Assembly (NCBI GenBank): GCA_964598425.1
Contig: CAZRBV010000004.1
Coordinates: forward strand, 15,602-79,601
Length of the DNA stretch: 64,000 nt
Reading direction: 5' to 3'
From: UBA12567 sp964598425
Lineage (GTDB): Bacteria > Planctomycetota > Phycisphaerae > Phycisphaerales > SM1A02
The translations under genes and the position numbers were made by a program. Within the stretch, counting starts at the first letter, position 1; every line of letters begins with the position of its first letter. The notes under the pieces are model-generated. The model was not told where the DNA came from, ran no database searches, and was given only the letters and a program-made list of their open reading frames with translations. Positions 1-8,769 of this stretch are shown here, piece by piece.

Positions 1-1049
1 ATCTGCTCAATCGGGCGCTGCGCGTGGTCTTCGGATCTGGCGCCGACCAGCGTGGCTCACTTGTCGCGTCAGATCGGCTTCGCTTCGACTACGCATCGAG
101 CAGTGCGCCCGATATCAGTGACATTGCTCAGATTGAGAGTCTTGTTCGTGACGATGTCAAGCGGGATCTTGCAGTGCACGCGCAGGAGACACCGCTCGAA
201 GAAGCCCTGCAAGTCAACGGCGTGCGAGCCATGTTCGGTGAGAAGTACCCGGATCCTGTCCGAGTCGTCTGTGTCGGTCCTGACATTCAAGAACTCGTTG
301 ATACACCGGACAATCCGAGCTGGTCCAACTTCTCAATCGAGTTCTGCGGCGGCACGCACCTTGCCAGCACCGCCCACATCGAGGAGTTCCTGATTCTTCA
401 AGAACAAGGTCTTGCTGCCGGGATCCGCAGAATCACGGCAGCCACCGGGGCCGAAGCCTCTGACATTCGCGCCCGCGGCGAGCAGATCCTTGAGCGGGTC
501 GCTTCCATGGCAACACGCGAGCCAGCCGAACTTCCAGACATAGTTGACGCTCTTGCTCGAGAACTCCCCGAGTTGGAGCTCGGGCTTGTTCATCGGCGCG
601 AAGTCGAGGCGCAGCTGGCTACGCTTCGCCAAGCATCCAAGGCGGCGCGGAAGGCAGCCGCAGGTGCCGCCAAGAATGCGGCCGTGGAAGATGCGAAGGC
701 GATCGCGGCGAATGGGGGAGAGAAGTTTGTCATCGGCGAAGTCGCAGCAACGGATCGTGACTCGCTGCTTGCAGGAATGGACACCGTTCGCGGTGCCGCC
801 CCAGAGTCGGCCTGCCTGCTTGCGTGCCGGCCCGAAGACACCGGCAAAGTCATCATCGCGGCGCGAGTGCCCGAAGCTCTCATCTCGCAAGGACTGAAAG
901 CGGGTGATTGGGTACGCGTCGCAGCGCAAGCGTGTGGTGGAGGAGGAGGGGGACGACCGGATGCTGCTCAAGCTGGGGGGAAAGAACCCGAGAAACTTCC
1001 GGAGGCACTCTGTGCCGCCCGAGCATTTGCCGAGGAGGCACTGACGTGA
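1..1049 (+). CDS. alaS: Alanyl-tRNA synthetase, C-terminal part (5' end outside window)
   Basis: This is the 3' part of the enzyme that charges tRNA-Ala in the cytoplasm. About 348 codons are visible, read from base 3. The first visible codons (L-L-N-x-A-L-R) follow the HxxxH zinc/editing motif of AlaS, so the catalytic domain and the start of the editing domain lie upstream. The second half of the editing-site metal motif, C-G-G-T-H, is at visible residues 115-119. A coiled-coil-like alanine/lysine-rich stretch follows at about 190-235. The C-terminal DHHA1 (C-Ala) domain ends in a glycine-rich G-G-G-G-G-G-R-P-D-A-A-Q-A-G-G segment typical of AlaS. The stop codon overlaps the GTG of the next gene. 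Confidence 0.96.
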   Translation, partial: LLNRALRVVFGSGADQRGSLVASDRLRFDYASSSAPDISDIAQIESLVRDDVKRDLAVHAQETPLEEALQVNGVRAMFGEKYPDPVRVVCVGPDIQELVDTPDNPSWSNFSIEFCGGTHLASTAHIEEFLILQEQGLAAGIRRITAATGAEASDIRARGEQILERVASMATREPAELPDIVDALARELPELELGLVHRREVEAQLATLRQASKAARKAAAGAAKNAAVEDAKAIAANGGEKFVIGEVAATDRDSLLAGMDTVRGAAPESACLLACRPEDTGKVIIAARVPEALISQGLKAGDWVRVAAQACGGGGGGRPDAAQAGGKEPEKLPEALCAARAFAEEALT

Positions 1050-1429
1050 GCAAGGAAGAACAACCAGACACCACTTCAGGTGAAGAAGAGCCGACAGCGG
1101 CTGAGCCAGAGTCGCCTCGCCACCATGTGGCTGTCATTCAGACAGTGGAGCGGCAAGTTGGCGAACATGTGCTCTCCGCGCTGCGGGAGGCCGATGCTGT
1201 TGCAGCACTCACCACGCTCGTTCCCGGCGTACGGCACGATCGCGTCGTTTCAATACCACTGACAAGCGAACAGATCGAGGCTATTCGGGACATTCTGCAG
1301 GTCGTGGAATCGGAAGCCGCCGAAGCAGGCGACGACGACCAGGGACGCCGAGAAGGTTTTCTCGGGTTTCATACGGTGCTCCGCCTCGAAGATGAACAGG
1401 ATGCGGCCGCGGAGGCTGCCGAGGGATGA
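1046..1429 (+). CDS. Hypothetical protein downstream of alaS
   Basis: A protein of about 127 aa that I do not recognise. The GTG at 1046 is chosen because it overlaps the alaS stop codon as GTGA and has a purine-rich GAGGAGG Shine-Dalgarno sequence about 8 nt upstream. An open frame extends further upstream but lies inside alaS. The first 25 residues are acidic and low-complexity. The middle (about 28-95) looks folded and mostly helical, and the tail is again Glu/Ala-rich. No signal peptide, membrane segment or cysteines are visible. It is probably cytoplasmic and translationally coupled to alaS. Its stop codon overlaps the ATG of the next gene. Confidence 0.75.
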   Translation: MSKEEQPDTTSGEEEPTAAEPESPRHHVAVIQTVERQVGEHVLSALREADAVAALTTLVPGVRHDRVVSIPLTSEQIEAIRDILQVVESEAAEAGDDDQGRREGFLGFHTVLRLEDEQDAAAEAAEG

Positions 1430-2370
1430 TCGACCGGCGCAGTGTGATTCAAGCCGGGATCGTCGCCGCCACGGCTCCGCTGCTCGGATTCGATACGCTT
1501 CCCAGCGAGGAGGAACAGCAACACATGAGCGATCACACGTGGCCCATATCTCTCGCGCAGTGGTCTCTGCATCGCACGCTCCGCGCAGGCGAACTCACAG
1601 CTGAAGCGTTTCCGGCGTTTACACGCGAGCAATTCGACATTACTGGCGTTGAGTATGTCAACAGTTTCTTCAAAGAGCGATCAACCGACGACGTCTGGTT
1701 GGCGGTCCTTCGCAAGCGGTGCGAAGAGTCCGGTGTCACCAGCCTGCTCATCATGGTCGACGGTGAAGGTGCGCTGGGCGACCCCTCCGAGAAAGGTCGG
1801 GCGGATGCTGTTGCCAACCACCAGCGATGGCTTGGCGCCGCTCAGGCTCTCGGATGCCACGGCATTCGGGTCAACGTGCCCTCTGAGGGCACGCCCCAGG
1901 AGCAGCTGGATCGCTGCGCACTGGGATTGACAGATCTCATGGTTCATGCTGACGCAGCCAAACTGAATGTCCTGATTGAGAACCACGGCGGCCTCTCGAG
2001 CAACGGCGCCTGGCTCGCGTCACTGATCCGCAAGGTTGATCACCCGCGTCTCGGCACGCTGCCCGACTTTGGTAACTTTGTTCTCAACTGGGACACTCGC
2101 GAAATGTATGACCGATACCTCGGTATCGATGAGCTGCTCCCATTTGCCAAGGCACTCAGTGCCAAGAGCCATGACTTTGACGAGCACGGCAATGAAACCA
2201 ACACGGACTACGATCGGATGTTCGCAATGGTCCGAAAGCATGGATACCAAGGATGGGTTGGCGTCGAGTATGAGGGCGACTCCATTCCTGAGGTGGATGG
2301 AATCATGAAGACGCGGGACCTTCTCATTCGCCAGGGCTGCGCATTGAGTTCAGAAGGAAATAGTCCATGA
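1426..2370 (+). CDS. Sugar phosphate isomerase/epimerase-like TIM-barrel protein, possibly Tat-exported
   Basis: A 314-aa protein of the xylose-isomerase-like TIM-barrel family (AP endonuclease 2-type fold). The N-terminus has R-R-S-V-I-Q-A-G followed by a short hydrophobic Ala-rich stretch. This resembles a weak Tat signal, common in planctomycete members of the family. The barrel runs from about residue 40 to 300 with characteristic acidic/His positions: I-E-N-H-G near 185, P-D-F-G-N near 213, K-S-H-D-F near 248 and a closing V-E-Y-E-G-D. The family isomerises or epimerises sugars or related polyols, but the substrate cannot be read from sequence. It overlaps the upstream unknown gene and the downstream MDR gene by ATGA. 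Confidence 0.85.
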   Translation: MIDRRSVIQAGIVAATAPLLGFDTLPSEEEQQHMSDHTWPISLAQWSLHRTLRAGELTAEAFPAFTREQFDITGVEYVNSFFKERSTDDVWLAVLRKRCEESGVTSLLIMVDGEGALGDPSEKGRADAVANHQRWLGAAQALGCHGIRVNVPSEGTPQEQLDRCALGLTDLMVHADAAKLNVLIENHGGLSSNGAWLASLIRKVDHPRLGTLPDFGNFVLNWDTREMYDRYLGIDELLPFAKALSAKSHDFDEHGNETNTDYDRMFAMVRKHGYQGWVGVEYEGDSIPEVDGIMKTRDLLIRQGCALSSEGNSP

Positions 2371-3398
2371 AGGCGCTCTGTGTCACGCAACAAGGAAACC
2401 CGGTTGCCCCCAACGTGAAACTGCTCGAACTACAGGACCTGGAACCATCAGCCGGACAGGTGCTTGTAGAAACGCACGCAAGTGCCATGAACCATCTGGA
2501 TCTCTGGGTCGGTCGAGGGCTTCCGGGCGTTGATACACCGTGGCCTCGAACAGGCGGTTCTGATGGGTGCGGCCGCGTCATTGGGGTCGGTGAGGGCGTC
2601 GACTCTGCATGGATTGGAACGCAGGTCGTACTGAATGCTGCGTGGGAGCAGCATGCGCCTCCCAGCCCAGGCGCAACGCCAGCTGGCCGGGACATTCATG
2701 TGATTGGGGAGCACTCGCCGGGCACCCATGCCCAGCAGTTCGTTGCTCCGGTGTCAAACGTACTGGCCATTGATGCATCCATCGACCCACTGGACGCTGC
2801 TGCGTATGCCCTGACACACCTCACCGCGTGGCGAATGCTTCGCACGCGGGCACGTCTCGCCGAGGGCGAATCGGTGCTCATTACGGGCATCGGCGGAGGC
2901 GTCGCCCTCGCGTGTCTCGGCATTGCCTCGCACCTCGGCTGCCGAACAATCGTCACGAGCCGTCACCAGTGGAAACTCGACCGCGCAATCGAGCTCGGTG
3001 CCAACCACGGCATACTGGACGACGGCAACGATTGGAGCCGCCAGATACGGCAGCTCACTAGGGGACGCGGCGTCGATATCTGCGCCGACTCAGTCGGCGC
3101 AGCCGTCCACACCGCCTGCCTCAAGTCGCTGGCCCGGGCCGGTCGATTCGTGACGTGCGGCTGCACGACAGGCCCCAACCCCCCCACGGATCTTGCCCGG
3201 CTGTTCTGGAGCCAGCTGGAGATTCTCGGGTCCACAATGGGCAATATGGACGAGTTTCGACAAGCAATTTCGCTGCTTGAGCGAGGACACATCGCCCCGG
3301 TGATCGATCGCGTCGTACCCTTTGAGGATGGCGTATCCGCCGTCGAACGGATCGAGTCGGGCGAACAATTTGGCAAGGTGTTGATCAAGTGGAACTGA
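2367..3398 (+). CDS. Zinc-type alcohol dehydrogenase-like (MDR) oxidoreductase
   Basis: A 343-aa medium-chain dehydrogenase/reductase. The N-terminal GroES-like domain has the family pattern A-M-N-H-L-D-L-W-V-G-R-G at about 42-53 and G-S-D-G-C-G-R-V-I-G-V-G-E-G at 64-77. The Rossmann domain has a glycine-rich nucleotide loop (I-T-G-I-G-G-G-V-A) at about 170-180. The C-terminal segment S-Q-L-E-I-L-G-S-T-M-G-N is typical of quinone-oxidoreductase-like members. The cysteine cluster of structural-zinc ADHs is not apparent. It probably oxidises or reduces a small alcohol, aldehyde or enone with NAD(P)H; the substrate is unknown. It overlaps the preceding gene by ATGA and the following gene by 10 nt, so it sits inside a coupled operon. 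Confidence 0.88.
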   Translation: MKALCVTQQGNPVAPNVKLLELQDLEPSAGQVLVETHASAMNHLDLWVGRGLPGVDTPWPRTGGSDGCGRVIGVGEGVDSAWIGTQVVLNAAWEQHAPPSPGATPAGRDIHVIGEHSPGTHAQQFVAPVSNVLAIDASIDPLDAAAYALTHLTAWRMLRTRARLAEGESVLITGIGGGVALACLGIASHLGCRTIVTSRHQWKLDRAIELGANHGILDDGNDWSRQIRQLTRGRGVDICADSVGAAVHTACLKSLARAGRFVTCGCTTGPNPPTDLARLFWSQLEILGSTMGNMDEFRQAISLLERGHIAPVIDRVVPFEDGVSAVERIESGEQFGKVLIKWN

Positions 3399-4627
3399 AT
3401 CGCGCAGACAACTTCGCAAGCGAGGCGATTGCGGGCATCTGGCACCGCAGCGACGGCTGGCTCACCGAATCCCTGCCGGCAATGATTGCGATGCGCCGCG
3501 ATCTTCACAGCCACCCTGAGCCGTCGGGCGAAGAAGTTCGCACGACACAGATTGTCAAGGACTGCATTGAGCAGTCCGGTCTCAAGACACGCATCCTTCC
3601 GCACTCGACGGGGCTGATCGTGGACATCGACATGGCGGGTGACGATGCGTCGCGGCTCGCCATCCGCGCCGACATGGACTGTGTCGAAGTACCTGACGAG
3701 AAAGATGTTCCCTGGCGGTCCGGAATCGAAGGCTGCTGCCACGCGTGCGGCCACGATGCGCACACAACGATGGCAACCTATGCAGCAATGGCTATTGCGC
3801 GCGAGGCGCAAACGATGCGAGAGTCCTCTCCTCGCCACAACCTGAGATTCATCTTTCAGCCTGCCGAGGAATCTGCCACCGGCGCCATTGATATGATCGA
3901 CCACGGTGCGTTGGATGGCGTGGACAGCATCATTGCACTGCACTGCGAGCCGTTTCTCGATACGGGTCGCGTCGGTCTGCGAGCCGGGCCAATTACAGCC
4001 AACCTGATGTCTTTCAAAGTGCTCCTCTCAGGACGCGGAGGCCACAGCGCTCGCCCTCACGAAGCCGTTGACCCTGTCCCGGCAGCGGTCAACCTGGTCT
4101 CACTGCTGTACCAACTTGGACCTCGCAGCGTCGACAGCCGCCGCGCCCACTGCGTCACAGTGACATCGCTGCGAGCCGGAGAAGCCATCAATGCCATCCC
4201 GGACTCGGCGGAGGTCAGCGGGACGATTCGAGCTGCTCGGCTGGAGGAAGCCGTGCAACTTCGACAGATGGTCTCGCAATGCGTCGAGGCAGTATGCATG
4301 GCCACGGGGTGCACACCGCAGGTCGAGTTCCCGCACGAAGCGCCCGCAACCAATAACGATCCGCTCGTAACTGAGTTCATCGCCGAAGCCGCTTGTGATG
4401 TAGTTGGAAGCGACGGCGTTATTCGACTGGAACTTCCAAGCCTCGGTGGCGAGGACTTCGCCCTCTACCAGCAGCAGGTCCCCGGTGCCATGGCGAGGCT
4501 TGGCACAGGCCACGGCCCGATGGACGAGCGGCACGGACTCCACTCAGGGCTCTTTGATATTGAAGAGTCAGCTCTCCTCGTGGGAAGCCGCTTGCTTGCC
4601 CGCGCAGCCATTCGACACGTGCTTTGA
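3389..4627 (+). CDS. M20 family metallo-amidohydrolase (hippurate/IAA-amino acid hydrolase type)
   Basis: A 412-aa M20D-type amidohydrolase. The start is GTG, ten bases inside the end of the MDR gene. Metal-binding signatures are visible: R-A-D-M-D near residue 91, C-G-H-D-A-H at about 119-124, P-A-E-E-S near 158, L-H-C-E-P near 188 and H-S-G-L-F near the end. A dimerisation insert lies between the two halves of the catalytic domain (about 205-320). The family hydrolyses N-acyl amino acids or similar amides; the substrate is unknown. There is no signal peptide, so a cytoplasmic location is likely. Confidence 0.9.
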   Translation: MELNRADNFASEAIAGIWHRSDGWLTESLPAMIAMRRDLHSHPEPSGEEVRTTQIVKDCIEQSGLKTRILPHSTGLIVDIDMAGDDASRLAIRADMDCVEVPDEKDVPWRSGIEGCCHACGHDAHTTMATYAAMAIAREAQTMRESSPRHNLRFIFQPAEESATGAIDMIDHGALDGVDSIIALHCEPFLDTGRVGLRAGPITANLMSFKVLLSGRGGHSARPHEAVDPVPAAVNLVSLLYQLGPRSVDSRRAHCVTVTSLRAGEAINAIPDSAEVSGTIRAARLEEAVQLRQMVSQCVEAVCMATGCTPQVEFPHEAPATNNDPLVTEFIAEAACDVVGSDGVIRLELPSLGGEDFALYQQQVPGAMARLGTGHGPMDERHGLHSGLFDIEESALLVGSRLLARAAIRHVL

Positions 4628-4652
4628 GGCCCCGTTACGACAGGAATAGTAG

Positions 4653-5798
4653 ATGCCGATTCAATTCAATGCCAGCAGCAACCCGACCCTTGGAGTCGAA
4701 ATCGAGCTCGGCATCATCAACCGGGACTCATATGAACTCGTACCGCTTGCCGCTGACATTCTGAAGCAGGTCCCGGAGCACTGGGGCGAAGCCGTCAAGC
4801 CGGAGTTCATGCAGGGCTATCTTGAAATCAATACCGGCGTATGCAATTCGGTCGACGATGTCCGAGCCGACCTTCAGGAGAAACTCGAGTGGGGCTACAG
4901 GGTCGCGGCCGACATGGACGCAACCTTTCTGTGGAGTGGAACGCACCCCTTCTCTCGCTGGGATCAGCAGCTGCTGACACCGGACGATCGCTACCAATGG
5001 CTGATGGACACCATGCAATTCGTCGCTCGTCGGCTTGTGTGCTTCGGCCTGCACGTCCACGTCGGTGTCGACAGCGGAGACAAGGCCATCCAGATGTGCG
5101 ATCGAATGATGCGGCATCTGCCAGTCATGCTCGCCCTCTCGGCGAACTCTCCATGCTGGAACGGACACGATACGGGGCTTGCGTCATACCGCTCAAAGAT
5201 CATGGAATCACTCCCAACGGCTGGCCTCCCGGAGACGATGCGAAACTGGTCGGAGTACAACTGGCTGGTCGATCACCTTCAGTCAACGGACTTTATTCAC
5301 TCGTCTCGGGAAATCTGGTGGGATGTTCGCCCAGTCGCCCGATTCGGCACCGTTGAAGTTCGCATCATGGATACCCCGATGAGCATGCGGCAGCTCCTCG
5401 GCCTCGTCGCCATGGTGCAGTGCGTGGTCTACGGTATCTCGTCCGAAATCGATCGTGGCGCGTATCTCGTCGACTGCCATCCGATGATTGCTCGCCAGAA
5501 CAAGTGGCACGCCGTGCGATACGGTCTAGAAGCTACGCTCGTCGATCCCGACACAATGCTCGCTGCCTCGGCGCGGCAGATGGCGCGGCGGACCCTTGAT
5601 CTCTGCAGGCCCGTTGCAGATCACCTTGGCTGCGCGACAGAGCTCGGATACTGCGATGAAATCCTCCAGGAAGGCAACGGCGCTCAGTGCCAACGGCAAC
5701 TGTTGAGGCAGGGAGACCCGAGCAAGGTCGTCGAAGGACTTCTTGCTGTCACGGGCGAGCCGTGGCTGGGTGAGGCTGGCGTGTCCTGCAAATCGTAG
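4653..5798 (+). CDS. ybdK: Carboxylate-amine ligase, GCS2/YbdK type
   Basis: A 381-aa member of the glutamate-cysteine ligase type 2 family. G-V-E-I-E-L at residues 14-19 is the family's metal/ATP signature. L-H-V-H-V-G-V near 132 and the V-E-V-R-I-M-D segment near 237 match YbdK-like proteins. E. coli YbdK has weak gamma-glutamylcysteine ligase activity, so that annotation is only family-level here. It lies 25 nt after the amidohydrolase and is probably the last gene of the plus-strand operon. It converges with tmk, with a 16-nt gap. Confidence 0.9.
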   Translation: MPIQFNASSNPTLGVEIELGIINRDSYELVPLAADILKQVPEHWGEAVKPEFMQGYLEINTGVCNSVDDVRADLQEKLEWGYRVAADMDATFLWSGTHPFSRWDQQLLTPDDRYQWLMDTMQFVARRLVCFGLHVHVGVDSGDKAIQMCDRMMRHLPVMLALSANSPCWNGHDTGLASYRSKIMESLPTAGLPETMRNWSEYNWLVDHLQSTDFIHSSREIWWDVRPVARFGTVEVRIMDTPMSMRQLLGLVAMVQCVVYGISSEIDRGAYLVDCHPMIARQNKWHAVRYGLEATLVDPDTMLAASARQMARRTLDLCRPVADHLGCATELGYCDEILQEGNGAQCQRQLLRQGDPSKVVEGLLAVTGEPWLGEAGVSCKS

Positions 5799-5814
5799 AT
5801 TTGCCGCAACCCTG

Positions 5815-6447
5815 TCACATGGAGGCGAGGCGATCAAGAATCGCGGCAGCCGCGATCCGCTCCACGACATCTTCTGGAGCGGTCGCATCTATCAGCAGAA
5901 CATGCTCGGGATCTTCCTTGGCCAACTGGTGGTAACCATCTCGAACGCGACGATGGAATGCGGCGCCTTTCTGTTCCATACGGTCAAGCAATGGGTTGAG
6001 CCGCTTTGCCGCAGTGGCCTCATCAACATCGAAGATAACGGTCAGGTCAGGCATTCGATGCCCTGTCGCCACCTCGGCAACATCCATTATCTCGCTCATC
6101 GGCAACCCCCCTGCCGTTCCCTGATACGCACATGTCGAAGCCACAAATCGATCGGCCAAAACCAATGCGCCGCGATTCAACGCTGGCGTGATCGTCTGCT
6201 CAACGAGTTGAGCGCGACTGGCCATGTAGAGGAGCATTTCACACCGAACAGTCATGTCCGTGTTGGCCGGGTCGAGCAGGACGTCGCGGACCTGTTCGCC
6301 AACCGATGTGCCGCCGGGCTCTCGAACCTCGATGACCTCCAAGCCAGCGCCTCTGGCTGCTCGGGCAAACCTGCCCAGCTGCGATGACTTTCCCGACCCA
6401 TCCGGGCCTTCGAAAGCGATGAATCTCTCCCTCAGCAATCCGTGCAT
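5815..6447 (-). CDS. tmk: Thymidylate kinase
   Basis: A 210-aa dTMP kinase, making dTDP for DNA synthesis. The P-loop G-P-D-G-S-G-K-S is at residues 14-21. The dTMP-binding segment R-E-P-G-G-T is near 43, and the conserved D-R of the L-A-D-R-F motif is near 99. The LID-region residues (R-x-R between about 165 and 170) are recognisable. Length matches the family. It is divergent from the small zinc-ribbon gene starting at 6517, so promoters for both should lie in the 69-nt gap. Confidence 0.97.
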   Translation of the reverse strand: MHGLLRERFIAFEGPDGSGKSSQLGRFARAARGAGLEVIEVREPGGTSVGEQVRDVLLDPANTDMTVRCEMLLYMASRAQLVEQTITPALNRGALVLADRFVASTCAYQGTAGGLPMSEIMDVAEVATGHRMPDLTVIFDVDEATAAKRLNPLLDRMEQKGAAFHRRVRDGYHQLAKEDPEHVLLIDATAPEDVVERIAAAAILDRLASM

Positions 6448-6516
6448 GTGTGAAGTGTCCGCTTTCGATGGCCGGAGGTCAATTCACGGCGGCCCGAAGT
6501 CGTACTATCAGCGGCC

Positions 6517-6996
6517 ATGAGGATGATCCTCCGCAATGCGGATCGCCAGAATCTCGGGCAGGCAACCGTTGTCGATGGCGAGACTCCGGTCAAAATCCGC
6601 ACAGATTACGACCGAGAAGTCTTCCTGCAGTGGGAAGGTGCGCTCGACGACGGGGGGCATCTCCGCCGCTGTCCGCAGTGCAGCGGAGACACCCTCTATC
6701 GCCACAGACGCTTTCCACAAGTCACTGGGTTCATCATCGTGCTGGCGTTGGCACTCGGCCTGGCGGGCATCCTCGGAGTCACATCGGGAATCCCCTTTCT
6801 GATTGCGATGCTCGTGGTGCTGGTGCTTGATGTCGCGATTCTCGTGTTGTCGCCAGAGTCGCTGCAGTGCTATCGCTGCCAGTCCTCGTTTCTGGAGACG
6901 CCCATTGCCTCATATCACCGTCGATGGGATAGCAAGACAGCATCGCAGCATCGCCCACCACCGCAGCGCGACGAGGACTCAGTCGGTAGCACGTGA
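6517..6996 (+). CDS. Small membrane protein with a zinc ribbon split by two membrane helices
   Basis: A 159-aa protein that I do not recognise by name. A cytoplasmic-looking N-terminus (1-48) leads to C-P-Q-C at about 53-56. Two hydrophobic segments follow at about 71-88 and 92-113. The second pair, C-Y-R-C, is at about 120-123, and a charged Gln/Arg/Pro-rich tail ends the protein. The two CxxC knuckles flank the membrane hairpin and could form one metal site on the same face. The stop codon abuts the stop codon of the convergent kinase gene exactly, the two TGA codons forming TGATCA. The second Met (6523) is an alternative start. Confidence 0.75.
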   Translation: MRMILRNADRQNLGQATVVDGETPVKIRTDYDREVFLQWEGALDDGGHLRRCPQCSGDTLYRHRRFPQVTGFIIVLALALGLAGILGVTSGIPFLIAMLVVLVLDVAILVLSPESLQCYRCQSSFLETPIASYHRRWDSKTASQHRPPPQRDEDSVGST

Positions 6997-8703
6997 TCAG
7001 CGGCGCTTGTGCTTCCGAGCCTGCCACTTCGCCCAGATATTCTCCAGCACGATCAACAAGGCCATGAAGAACGACACCATGAAGCCAATGGCTCCGATCC
7101 AACCGAGCGTCGTGCTTCCGCCCCCCGATGAGGCGAGCACCAGCACCGATGAAGCCAGAATCATTGCGGCAACGAGTACCGAGTAGGAAATCTGCCGACT
7201 GGAGTGGTAAATCGTCCGCTCCATGCTCTGGAACCCTTCCATCTCCATCCCAATACGGAATTTGTTGCTGCTGAGCCGCTCCAACAGGGTTGAGAGCCGT
7301 CCGGGTAGTCGATCCGCAAGCGTGACCCACTTGCCAGCATTCCTCTTGAGGCGGTTGCGGATCGCCTTCCACGAATACTGCTGCTTGATCAGACGCTCCA
7401 CATGGGGTCTTGCAAAGCTCACCAGGTCGAACTCTGGATCAATGTCCTCGGCGACACCCTCAATGGTCGTCAGTGCCTTGATCATGAGCACGATGTCTGC
7501 AGGGCACTGAATGCGGTGTTTTCGCAGCCCTTCGGTAAACGTACGGAGCATCGCGCCCATGTCGAGCTTCTCCATAGAGACGCCCGTGAACTCATCAAGA
7601 AAGTTCTGCAGATCCTTTCGGACGCTCCTGCGATTGATCGTGTCTTCGTCAACTTGCCCGAGCGCAATGAAGGCGTCATACAACTTGTCGAGATCGTTAC
7701 TCGCAACACCGTGGATCAGATTCGCCAGATCGGTGACAGTCTCCTTGTCCACACGGCCGGCCATGCCGCAATCAATGAAACACAGCCGTCCATCGTCGAG
7801 CAGAAACAGGTTTCCAGGATGCGGGTCGGCGTGGAAGAAACCGACATCAAGGACCTGGCGAAGCACCGTATAGGCACCGTTGCGAACAAGTGTTTCCCGT
7901 TGGTCGTCGGTAAGCCCGGCTTCCCGCCACTTCGAGAGAAGCACACCCTTGATCTCCTCAAGCCCGAGCACCCTCCGCCGCGTGACGTCCCAGTACACCA
8001 GTGGGAACCATGCCTGCTCGCCTTCTTCGAGATTGGCGCGAAAGAGATCGGTATTACGGCCCTCGTGCAGGAAATCCAATTCGTGCCCGATCGCTTCCGA
8101 AAACTCCTCAACAACGGCAATTGGATCCATTGGAAGGTTCGTCGCATGTCGGCTGACCCACTCCGCGACCGCCTCAAGAATCTCCACATCAGCATTCACA
8201 ATTCGATCGATTCCGGGCCGGAGAACCTTCAATACGATCGGCCGACTACCGTCTCGAAGTACTGCCCGGTGCGCCTGAGCCATGGATGCCGAGGCCATTG
8301 GGACTTCATCAATCGACTCAAACACCTCGCTGAGATCGCCAAGATCCTCCTCAAGCTGGGCCTTGATCTTCGGCCACTCCTCGGCAGGCACATCGGCCTG
8401 CAGTTTCTGAAGCTCTTCGATGTACTCCGGCGGCAGGAGATCAGGCCTGGTACTCATGATTTGGCCTAATTTGATGAATGTCGGGCCGAGTTCCTCAAGC
8501 GCCATGCGAAGCCGCGCTGGTCGGCTCACTGTTGCAACAGATGGAGCAGGCGCCTTCGAGAAGATTCGCTGGCCCTTCTCAAGCAGTAGATCGAGTTTGG
8601 CGTCCTCGAAAAACTCCTTGAACCCAAACTTGACCAGGACAGAGAGTATTTCTCGGTAGCGATTGGCGTGCCGGACAAGCTGAAGCATCGACATGCCCGT
8701 CAT
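6997..8703 (-). CDS. ABC1/AarF (UbiB-like) atypical kinase
   Basis: A 568-aa ADCK/UbiB-family protein. The KxGQ motif (I-K-L-G-Q-I-M-S-T-R-P-D-L-L-P) is near residue 78. The Ala-rich nucleotide loop (A-S-A-S-M-A-Q-A-H) is near 140 and the ATP-binding lysine V-L-K-V-L near 158. The catalytic H-A-D-P-H-P-G-N segment is near 290, followed by F-I-D-C-G-M, where DFG is replaced by DCG. Two C-terminal hydrophobic helices (about 505-550) should anchor it in the inner membrane. The family supports isoprenoid quinone biosynthesis or lipid handling. An in-frame GTG at 8757 would add 18 residues; ATG 8703 is preferred because conserved sequence begins right after it. Confidence 0.93.
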   Translation of the reverse strand: MTGMSMLQLVRHANRYREILSVLVKFGFKEFFEDAKLDLLLEKGQRIFSKAPAPSVATVSRPARLRMALEELGPTFIKLGQIMSTRPDLLPPEYIEELQKLQADVPAEEWPKIKAQLEEDLGDLSEVFESIDEVPMASASMAQAHRAVLRDGSRPIVLKVLRPGIDRIVNADVEILEAVAEWVSRHATNLPMDPIAVVEEFSEAIGHELDFLHEGRNTDLFRANLEEGEQAWFPLVYWDVTRRRVLGLEEIKGVLLSKWREAGLTDDQRETLVRNGAYTVLRQVLDVGFFHADPHPGNLFLLDDGRLCFIDCGMAGRVDKETVTDLANLIHGVASNDLDKLYDAFIALGQVDEDTINRRSVRKDLQNFLDEFTGVSMEKLDMGAMLRTFTEGLRKHRIQCPADIVLMIKALTTIEGVAEDIDPEFDLVSFARPHVERLIKQQYSWKAIRNRLKRNAGKWVTLADRLPGRLSTLLERLSSNKFRIGMEMEGFQSMERTIYHSSRQISYSVLVAAMILASSVLVLASSGGGSTTLGWIGAIGFMVSFFMALLIVLENIWAKWQARKHKRR

Positions 8704-8769
8704 AGTACTGATGTGCAGAATGAGAGTCTGATGCCCGGGAGCGTGCACGACCGGCACGCTGGGCCAGAT

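Noticed and set aside
8704..8757. N-terminal extension of the UbiB-like kinase from GTG 8757
   Set aside because: The added 18 residues are not kinase-like and no ribosome-binding site precedes the GTG, though it cannot be excluded.
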